From NCBI GenBank assembly GCA_021205385.1, contig JAJPXQ010000052.1, positions 1 to 36,192 on the forward strand: DNA of 36,192 bases. Reading direction: 5' to 3'. Of the stretch, positions 23,945 to 29,665 are shown piece by piece. The position numbers and the translations under genes were made by a program. The notes under the pieces are model-generated. The model saw nothing but the letters and a program-made list of their open reading frames with translations, was not told the origin of the DNA and did not search any database. The number at the start of each line of letters is the position of its first letter. Positions within the stretch are counted from its first letter, which is position 1. The stretch is from Lachnospiraceae bacterium. Lineage in GTDB: Bacteria > Bacillota > Clostridia > Lachnospirales > Lachnospiraceae.

Positions 23945-24994
23945 ATGGATCTTCATGACCTGCGCTTCGGTATCGAGGTGGAAATGACGGGCATCACCCG
24001 CAGGCGCGCGGCGGAGGTCGCGGCGGATTATTTCGGTACGGAAGCCATGTATGTCGGGACAGGCTACCACACCTATGCCGCGGTAGACAGTCAGGGGCGA
24101 CAGTGGAAATTTGTGAGTGACAGCAGTATTCGTGAGGAGCGCAGGGAGGGGAGGCAAAGGGTGGCCGCTGATGCTGAGTACAGTACGGAGATGGTCAGTC
24201 CGATTTGCCGGTATGGGGACATTGTTACTGTACAGGAGATCATCCGGAAACTGAGAGAAAACGGGGCGCTTACCAATAATACCTGTGGCATCCATGTGCA
24301 TATCGACGCATCCCCATTTGATGCCAGAACTCTGCGAAATATCACAAATATCATGGCATCGAAAGAAGACCTGATCTATAAAGCGTTGGAGATCCCCTAT
24401 TCGAGAGAAATGAATTACTGCCAGAAAACAGAGCAGAGGTTCCTGGAACAGTTAAACGAGAGGAAGCCGCGCACGCTTCAGGAGGTAGAACACATCTGGT
24501 ACAACGGGGAGAGCCGCAGCAACAGGCACTACGATAATTCCCGGTATCATGGGGTCAATCTTCATTCCGTATTCCAGAAAGGGACGGTGGAATTCCGGCT
24601 ATTCAACGGGACGCTCCACGCGGGGAAGATCAAAGCCTATATCCAGTTCTGCCTCGCCATCGGAGCGCAGGCGCTGAACCAGAGCTGCGCCAGCAGGAGG
24701 AAAACGCAGACTACCAATGAGAAATATACCTTCCGTACCCGGCTTTTGCGCCTGGGATTGAACGGGGATGAGTTTGCCACAGCGCGTCTGCATCTTCTGA
24801 AGAACCTGCCGGGATGCATCGCGTGGCGCGACCCGGCACAGGCGGAGGCGCAGAAGGAGCGGCTGCGGCAGAAACGGGAAAAAGAGAGGGCACAGGGGAT
24901 GCCGGGGAGACAGTCGCCGCCCGTATATTCAGAGACACCGGAAGCAGCCGGGGGAGGTGAGGAATCCCCGGCTTTTTCTATGCGCATGATGTGA
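23945..24994 (+). CDS. Amidoligase (COOH-NH2 ligase) family enzyme
   Basis: 349 residues. It matches the glutamine-synthetase-fold amidoligases (Amidoligase_2): RFGIEVEMTG with the E11-x-E13 metal pair, CGIHVHID with H117 and H119, and VEFRLFNGTLHAGKI near 216. Such enzymes are predicted to join carboxyl and amino groups using ATP, to make small peptides or to modify proteins. The last 60 residues are a basic, Lys/Arg/Glu helix and a disordered tail. It is followed at once by a gamma-glutamylcyclotransferase-like gene, a pairing described for this superfamily by comparative genomics. Substrate unknown. Confidence 0.8.
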   Translation: MDLHDLRFGIEVEMTGITRRRAAEVAADYFGTEAMYVGTGYHTYAAVDSQGRQWKFVSDSSIREERREGRQRVAADAEYSTEMVSPICRYGDIVTVQEIIRKLRENGALTNNTCGIHVHIDASPFDARTLRNITNIMASKEDLIYKALEIPYSREMNYCQKTEQRFLEQLNERKPRTLQEVEHIWYNGESRSNRHYDNSRYHGVNLHSVFQKGTVEFRLFNGTLHAGKIKAYIQFCLAIGAQALNQSCASRRKTQTTNEKYTFRTRLLRLGLNGDEFATARLHLLKNLPGCIAWRDPAQAEAQKERLRQKREKERAQGMPGRQSPPVYSETPEAAGGGEESPAFSMRMM

Positions 24995-25004
24995 GGAGGA
25001 AATG

Positions 25005-25529
25005 ATGAGCAGAAACAAGAAAGGGAAGGAAACGCTTTATATTGCCTATGGGAGTAATCTGAACCTGCCGCAGATGGCAGTGCGCTGCCCGACTGCAAAG
25101 GTCGTCGGGGCAAGTGAATTAAAAGATTATGAGCTCCTGTTCAGGGGAAGGCCGTATCAGGCAGTGGCGACTGTGGAGCCGAAAGAGGGGAGCACAGTGC
25201 CGGTGCTTCTCTGGAAAATCCGTGAGTCGGATGAGATTTCTCTCGACCACTATGAGGGCTATCCGTCATTTTATGAGAAACAGATGATGGAGGTGGAACT
25301 GGATGGAAAGCCGGTATCCGCGATGATATATGTCATGACACCGGGGCACAGGTTCGGAATCCCGTCCGGTTATTACGCGGATGTCATCCGGCAGGGATAC
25401 GAGACGGCGAAGTTCGACACACAGATTCTGGAGGACGCCATCGACCATGCCTGGGAATTGGTGGTACAGGAAATGCGTGGCTACAGGGGCGGGGAGAGTG
25501 TGCAGATAAAGATGGGAGGCATGGAATAA
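25005..25529 (+). CDS. Gamma-glutamylcyclotransferase (AIG2/GGCT-like)
   Basis: 174 residues. The GGCT signature YIAYGSNLNLPQM is near residues 12-24 and the catalytic Glu is in LDHYEGYPSFYEK (about residue 84). GGCT enzymes release gamma-glutamyl groups as 5-oxoproline. GAGGAGG (24993-24999) is followed by two ATGs at 25002 and 25005; 25005 has the better spacing. Placed 10 bases after the amidoligase, it may edit or remove its product. The gene ends in VQIKMGGME. A terminator follows directly, shared with the divergent regulator. Confidence 0.8.
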   Translation: MSRNKKGKETLYIAYGSNLNLPQMAVRCPTAKVVGASELKDYELLFRGRPYQAVATVEPKEGSTVPVLLWKIRESDEISLDHYEGYPSFYEKQMMEVELDGKPVSAMIYVMTPGHRFGIPSGYYADVIRQGYETAKFDTQILEDAIDHAWELVVQEMRGYRGGESVQIKMGGME

Positions 25530-25532
25530 CTG

Positions 25533-25569
25533 AAATAACCTCGGCGCATACAGGCAGAGGTTATTTTTT
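25533..25569 (+). terminator. Terminator between convergent GGCT and XRE genes
   Basis: AATAACCTC (25534-25542) pairs perfectly with GAGGTTATT (25557-25565), 14-nt loop, with T residues on the right (25564-25569). It works best on the plus strand; the minus-strand copy contains the XRE stop codon and is weak there. Confidence 0.85.
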
Positions 25570-25896
25570 GGAAAGCGATATGGATTTCATGTAGGAGCCG
25601 ATTAACTGCTCCAGATAGGGGATGTATTCGGGAGCCAACCCGGAAAGCATGGCGTTGATGGTGGAGAGGTCACCTGTCTCCTCTGTCCCAAACAGGATAT
25701 AGTCTGCAGATACACCAAGAGCTCTGCAAAGTTTGATGAGGGATTCTGCGGTGAAGCTCCCTGTGCCGAGCTCGATACTGCCGACGAATGAAGTGGCAAG
25801 GTTCGCTTTTTCCGCGAGTGCTTCACGGGAATATCCCAGTGCTTCTCGAACCTTTCGTATCCGCCCGCCGATCTCAACATTCAGTTCCTTTTTCAC
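25561..25896 (-). CDS. XRE-family HTH repressor
   Basis: 111 residues. The HTH is at about 10-65 (GRIRKVREALGYSREALAEKANLATSFVGSIELG, then AESLIKLCRALGVSADYIL), the lambda-repressor-like fold. The C-terminal helix region (YIPYLEQLIGSYMKSI) could dimerise. GTG 25896 is the start, with AAGGTGG upstream on the minus strand. It is divergent from the NlpC/P60 gene and convergent with GGCT. The imperfect inverted repeat at 25919-25945 lies right at its start, fitting autoregulation and control of the divergent promoter. Confidence 0.85.
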   Translation of the reverse strand: MKKELNVEIGGRIRKVREALGYSREALAEKANLATSFVGSIELGTGSFTAESLIKLCRALGVSADYILFGTEETGDLSTINAMLSGLAPEYIPYLEQLIGSYMKSISLSKK

Positions 25897-25918
25897 TCCA
25901 TCACCACCTTGTATCCTT

Positions 25919-25945
25919 GATAGTGTTAGTTTACCGTACTCTATC
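25919..25945. promoter_or_regulatory. Candidate XRE operator (imperfect inverted repeat)
   Basis: GATAGTGT (25919-25926) and ACTCTATC (25938-25945) are inverted copies with one mismatch and an 11-base spacer. They lie between the divergent XRE and NlpC/P60 genes. Confidence 0.4.
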
Positions 25946-25969
25946 GAATATAAACATCATTGATAAAGG

Positions 25970-25997
25970 TTGAATAACAGCCTTGATTAAGTATAAT
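25970..25997 (+). promoter_or_regulatory. Possible promoter of the NlpC/P60 gene
   Basis: TTGAAT (25970-25975), 16-base spacer, TATAAT (25992-25997). The start point would fall about where the ribosome site GGAGGG begins, leaving almost no leader, so this is uncertain. Confidence 0.4.
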
Positions 25998-26011
25998 AAA
26001 GGAGGGAACCT

Positions 26012-27028
26012 ATGGCAGCACCGGTCGTTGTGCGGGTGGTGAAAGTCTCGCTTGCCGCGGTGTCCGATGAGCGTGTCCGGACAGCTATAGCGGCAGTGGT
26101 CGTCGGAATCCTGATGCCGTTTTTTCTGGCTGTCATCCTGATCCTGTGTGCGCTGTCCGCCACGGCGGAACATAACCATGCCGCTGTGGATCTGACATTT
26201 CACGGAGGATATTTGTCTGCAAGCTTGCCAGCAGAATACCGGACGTATATCGAAACAATGCAGGAAAGCCTTGCCGAGCTGGAGGGAATTGTCGCTGATA
26301 TCAATGGCATGGCAGAGGATGGAAGTGTGGATGCGTACAGCGTAAAGTCCATTTTTTACTCTCTGTTCTTCGGCGCGGAGCAGCCTCATATGGGCACGGA
26401 GGATTACCAAAGGTTCGCGGATTGCTTTGTCACTTATGAGGAGAGGGAAGATGAGGACGGGGAAACCTATACGGTGGCAATCCCTATTGCGGACTATGAG
26501 GTGGTCTATGGAAATATTGGGGAAGCATTCCATCTGGAGGTCACGCAGGAGGATCGGACAAACATTTGGCGGGTCTATGCGATGGCGCGGTATGGGACAG
26601 AAGATCCTATCGGCAATGGTATGGAGCCGGGAGAAGCCATGGGGGACGGCAGCTTCGCAGCATTGCTTGCGGAGGCAACCCGTTATATCGGATACGCGTA
26701 TGTGTGGGGCGGGAGTTCTCCGGATACCGGCTTTGATTGCAGTGGGTATGTGTGCTGGGTCTATACACAGTCCGGTGTCTATGAACTTGCGCGGACCAGT
26801 GCACAGGGAATCTTTGACCAGTGTGCGATGGTAGAGAAAGAAGAACTGCAACCCGGCGACCTCGTGTTTTTCACGGGGACGTATGCCTCCGGGACTCCGG
26901 TGAGCCATGTCGGGATCTATGTGGGCGGCTCGCAGATGCTTCACTGCGGAGATCCCATCGGTTATGCCGGTATTGATTCCGCGTACTGGTCTTCACACTA
27001 TTACGCCGGGGGTAGACTGCCCAACTAA
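26012..27028 (+). CDS. NlpC/P60 (C40) peptidoglycan hydrolase of the conjugation system
   Basis: 338 residues. One membrane helix (about 29-50) anchors a middle region (about 55-205) that resembles the linker or lytic part of CwlT-type proteins but has no certain catalytic motif. The C-terminal C40 peptidase has the triad Cys243 (GFDCSGYV), His299 (SHVGIYVG) and His311 (MLHCGD). Such VirB1-like enzymes cut the cell wall locally so the T4SS can cross it. GGAGGG lies just before the ATG, and a TATAAT is upstream, in the region shared with the divergent XRE gene. Confidence 0.88.
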   Translation: MAAPVVVRVVKVSLAAVSDERVRTAIAAVVVGILMPFFLAVILILCALSATAEHNHAAVDLTFHGGYLSASLPAEYRTYIETMQESLAELEGIVADINGMAEDGSVDAYSVKSIFYSLFFGAEQPHMGTEDYQRFADCFVTYEEREDEDGETYTVAIPIADYEVVYGNIGEAFHLEVTQEDRTNIWRVYAMARYGTEDPIGNGMEPGEAMGDGSFAALLAEATRYIGYAYVWGGSSPDTGFDCSGYVCWVYTQSGVYELARTSAQGIFDQCAMVEKEELQPGDLVFFTGTYASGTPVSHVGIYVGGSQMLHCGDPIGYAGIDSAYWSSHYYAGGRLPN

Positions 27029-27110
27029 GAGAAGCGATTTTTGTGTAATTCTGGTATCGACTTGTGATACGGGAGCTGATATGTTGTGTGATAAAAAAGC
27101 AGGAGGTGGA

Positions 27111-27395
27111 ATGGAGATGGCAGATGCAAAGGACCTTTTAATTCAGGCGATGGAAGCGCGGGTTCGGCAGGTCAGGAAGGAATGGAATGAACAAAGAGAG
27201 CAGGCGTATGACCAGGAGCTGGAGAAAAAGACGGAGCGGATGAACCAGATTCGGAAAAAGCTCCCCGCAGAGGACAGCGCCTGGCTGGATCAGCTATGGC
27301 TGGATCGCCTGGATCTTCTGGAAGGGGAACGGGAAAGGCTCTACAGGGCGGGGATGCTGGATGCGCTCCGGATTCTGGATGCATTGAAACATTGA
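27111..27395 (+). CDS. Small charged helical protein
   Basis: 94 residues, nearly all alpha-helical and charged: ATG at 27111 or 27117 follows AGGAGG. The helix VRQVRKEWNEQREQAYDQEL is likely coiled coil, and the C-terminal part reads LYRAGMLDALRILDAL. No known domain. Similar small helical proteins are common before the relaxase genes of clostridial ICEs. Confidence 0.6.
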   Translation: MEMADAKDLLIQAMEARVRQVRKEWNEQREQAYDQELEKKTERMNQIRKKLPAEDSAWLDQLWLDRLDLLEGERERLYRAGMLDALRILDALKH

Positions 27396-27486
27396 CACCG
27401 GAAACTTACAGAAAAGGGCGCGGGCTGCTGAGAGGAGAGGTGATTCGCGTCTCTTAGTGCAGTGATGGATAGAATGGAGGAAGCCT

Positions 27487-27765
27487 ATGAAGAATACAAC
27501 TTTGTCAGTAACTTTTAACACGGAGAAGCTGGATGCATTAAAGTTCCATATGGGAAAACGGGATGCGGATCTGCAGGCGGAGCTGAACGATACAGTGCAG
27601 AAGCTCTATGAGAAATACGTCCCGCAGGCCACGCGGGAATATATCGATGACCGGGTGAGCCGGGAGGCGTCAAAGGATCGTCCCCGCAGGCCGGTCAGGC
27701 AGGGAGCAGGTGTAGCGGGCTTGCCGTCTCCTGTGGAAACGGCAGCAGGTGGGCTGGAAGCCTGA
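27487..27765 (+). CDS. DUF6103-like small protein
   Basis: 92 residues. The first 60 (TTLSVTFNTEKLDALKFHMG, then LQAELNDTVQKLYEKYVPQA and REYIDDRV) fit DUF6103 as I recall it, a family found with ICE relaxases. The opening strand plus two helices look like a ribbon-helix-helix fold, so DNA binding at the transfer origin is plausible. The Pro/Gly-rich tail seems disordered. GGAGG precedes the ATG. It borders the gene-free, hairpin-rich region at 27772-28105. Confidence 0.7.
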   Translation: MKNTTLSVTFNTEKLDALKFHMGKRDADLQAELNDTVQKLYEKYVPQATREYIDDRVSREASKDRPRRPVRQGAGVAGLPSPVETAAGGLEA

Positions 27766-27771
27766 AGAAGA

Positions 27772-28105
27772 CACAGCCGCCGCCGTAAGCCCCTGTGTAC
27801 CCCTGAGTGGGATTCGGGCAATTTTGGCGGCGTGTGAGCCAGACTTATGAAAACAGCCGTGATACGATGGAAAATACTGCATTTCGGGGGAATTTTGGCA
27901 GGGTCGAAAAGTGTGCAGGTTAAAGGGCGGGTGGCTTTAAAAAGCCCCCTCGCCCGGAAAACACCGTCCGGCAAAGCCGGTCGGGAAGTGCATCCGGCAC
28001 CCGGAAAAAAGGGGTTTAAATATTTGGGTGGCTTGTCTTAGACAGCATGCTCCAGATACTCTCAAATTTGCAGGACGTGGCAGGTGGCTCGCTAAAGGTC
28101 AGGCA
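27772..28105. other. Gene-free structured region, best candidate oriT
   Basis: No gene is seen in 27766-28119. CACAGCCGCC (27772-27781) pairs with GGCGGCGTGTG (27826-27836), one bulge, around nested GCCC/GGGC (27789-27792 with 27816-27819) and CCC/GGG (27801-27803 with 27809-27811) pairs. TTCGGGcAATTTTGGC (27813-27828) recurs nearly exactly at 27883-27899. A GTCCGGC-AAA-GCCGGTC hairpin follows near 27967-27984. It lies between small DNA-binding-type genes and 1.5 kb before the relaxase. This is the usual setting of an ICE oriT; the nick site is not identifiable by eye. Confidence 0.45.
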
Positions 28106-28119
28106 GGAAGGAAAGAAAG

Positions 28120-28533
28120 ATGGGGAAAAATGAGGAGAAGACGAAGTTTTCTGTCCGGGTGGATACGGGGCTGGTGGAGCTTGCCGACACCTATATCCGT
28201 GACTCCACGGTACAGAGCCGCACGGAATTGATCGAGGATGCGCTGCGGTTTTACCTGGGATTTCTTACTGCGAAGAAAGCGGAGGACTATCTTCTGCAGT
28301 CGCTCTCGTCGGTTATGACCGGTACGGTGCGGGACAGTGAAAACCGTCTGGCCCGGATGGATTTTAAGATCGCGGTGGAGTTGAGCAAGCTGTCGCAGGT
28401 CATCGCCTATACGCATGACGTGGATGAGAAAGAATTGCAGAAGCTCCACGTGAAGTGCGTGGATGAAGTGAAACGTATCAATGGCGCGGTTGATTTTGAA
28501 AGCGCGTATAAATATCAGAGACGGGAAAACTGA
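28120..28533 (+). CDS. Ribbon-helix-helix relaxosome accessory protein
   Basis: 137 residues. The N-terminal 45 (TKFSVRVDTGLVELADTYIR, then SRTELIEDALRFYLGFL) form a CopG/MobC-like ribbon-helix-helix DNA-binding unit. The remaining 85 residues are helical (MDFKIAVELSKLSQVIAYTH), probably for oligomerisation. Its location next to the putative oriT and before the relaxase suggests that it binds oriT and recruits the relaxase. The ribosome site is GGAAGGAAAG. Confidence 0.8.
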   Translation: MGKNEEKTKFSVRVDTGLVELADTYIRDSTVQSRTELIEDALRFYLGFLTAKKAEDYLLQSLSSVMTGTVRDSENRLARMDFKIAVELSKLSQVIAYTHDVDEKELQKLHVKCVDEVKRINGAVDFESAYKYQRREN

Positions 28534-28555
28534 CAGTAAAGGAGTGAGAACATAG

Positions 28556-28843
28556 ATGGATAGAAACGAGATTTATGAGACAGCGATTACGGAACTGACA
28601 GAAGCGGCGCTGGCTGTCAGGAGGAAAAGCTGCGAGGAGGACGAAAAGGAAATCTACCGGGAGGTGGGTGCACTTGCAAAAGAAGCAAAGGCTGTGATGG
28701 AAAAGCTGCCAGAAAAGGAACGGCAAGTGCTGGATGAATATTTTACAAAGACAAGTCGGATTGCTCAGCAGGAGTGTGAATATCTCTATGTGCAGGGCGC
28801 GCGGGACTGCGTGGAGTTACTGAAAAGGTTGGGTGTGCTGTAA
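28556..28843 (+). CDS. Small helical protein of unknown function
   Basis: 95 residues, all-helical, charged, no membrane segment. The C-terminal stretch QECEYLYVQGARDCVELLKRLG recalls the end of some DUF6809-type proteins, a weak resemblance. AAAGGAGTGAG precedes ATG 28556. It follows the ribbon-helix-helix gene by 22 bases, so it is probably cotranscribed. Confidence 0.6.
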   Translation: MDRNEIYETAITELTEAALAVRRKSCEEDEKEIYREVGALAKEAKAVMEKLPEKERQVLDEYFTKTSRIAQQECEYLYVQGARDCVELLKRLGVL

Positions 28844-28890
28844 AGGGGAACTTTTTATTGAGCGCGTCGCCATTTTCCAAGATAAAGGTG

Positions 28891-28920
28891 TTGCTTTAAA
28901 GCAGACAGATGGATTATAAT
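28891..28920 (+). promoter_or_regulatory. Promoter of the toxin-antitoxin pair
   Basis: TTGCTT (28891-28896), 18-base spacer, TATAAT (28915-28920), 66 bases before the antitoxin ATG. Confidence 0.6.
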
Positions 28921-28986
28921 AAAATTAATTTGAATGGTTTGCACAGGTGTAGTGATGGACTTCACCAAATGGAAGGAGGCGCAGGG

Positions 28987-29163
28987 ATGGAAGTAGCAGT
29001 GAAAGCAGATAGAGTAAATTATTCGACGGTCATGGAAGAAAACCAAAAGGAAGTCCGCCGTATGGTGATGGAGAGTTACCAGGATATGCTGGATGGAAAA
29101 GGCAGAGACTACAAAGAGTTTTTTTCAGAGCTAGAGAGCAGGTATAAAAATGCCAATGTATGA
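28987..29163 (+). CDS. Antitoxin of a RelE/ParE-type pair
   Basis: 58 residues: a polar N-terminus (VAVKADRVNYSTVMEENQKE) and an acidic helix ending DYKEFFSELESRYKN, the usual toxin-wrapping end. ATG 28987 is 7 bases behind AAGGAGG; an upstream in-frame ATG at 28909 overlaps the promoter and is unlikely. It overlaps the toxin gene by 14 bases, and has its own promoter, as is typical for type II systems. It should neutralise the toxin and repress the operon, although no clear DNA-binding fold is visible. Confidence 0.7.
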   Translation: MEVAVKADRVNYSTVMEENQKEVRRMVMESYQDMLDGKGRDYKEFFSELESRYKNANV

Positions 29164-29479
29164 TGTCATCACCCTGCCACTAGCTGAAGAAGATATTATA
29201 AATAATACAGACTATATAGCCTATAAAAAGAAATCTCCGGATACGGCACTGCGTCTTGCTATAGGGTTCAGAAACAGGATTGCTGATCTGGAATTTATGC
29301 CGGAACAGCATGAATTGGATGAAGACGAGGAGCTTGCTGCGCGTGGGATACGGAAATGCTATTACAAAAATTATAAAATTTATTTTTATATAAATACGGA
29401 AAGGAAGGCCGTATATATTTTGCGGGTATTGCATATGCTTGTGAATGCAAAACCGCTTCTGTTAAAAACACGTTTTTGA
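29150..29479 (+). CDS. RelE/ParE-superfamily toxin
   Basis: 109 residues. It fits the RelE/ParE fold: YDVITLPLAEEDIINNTDYI, then ALRLAIGFRNRIADLEFMPE, and the C-terminal strands RKCYYKNYKIYFYINTERKAVYILRVLH. RelE types cut ribosome-bound mRNA and ParE types poison gyrase; sequence alone does not say which applies. Translation is coupled to the antitoxin through the overlap. In ICEs such pairs usually stabilise the element. Confidence 0.85.
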   Translation: MPMYDVITLPLAEEDIINNTDYIAYKKKSPDTALRLAIGFRNRIADLEFMPEQHELDEDEELAARGIRKCYYKNYKIYFYINTERKAVYILRVLHMLVNAKPLLLKTRF

Positions 29480-29531
29480 TATGAAAATGGTCAGTCAATT
29501 TGATGTTAAGAGAATGACCATTGAAACATTT

Positions 29532-29640
29532 TAAAACAGGAACCTTCGAGGTGAAAAGCGCGTCGTCATGCGCCGCATGCTGTATGCAATGGGCAAAAGA
29601 GATGTTGGGAGTGACGCTCCAACCGAAGATTCCTGTTTTA
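29532..29640. repeat. 109-base inverted-repeat element before the relaxase
   Basis: Bases 29532-29548 pair with 29624-29640 over 17 positions with one mismatch (C29543/A29629). The 75-base interior holds smaller hairpins, e.g. CATGCG/CGCATG (29567-29579) and TTGG-GAG/CTC-CAA (29605-29622). The outer right arm ends 26 bases before the relaxase ATG and is followed by TTTTC. It could be a long-loop terminator, a leader RNA controlling the relaxase, a MITE-like insertion, or part of oriT. Confidence 0.65.
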
Positions 29641-29665
29641 TTTTCTTTGGGAGTTGGGAGTTGCC

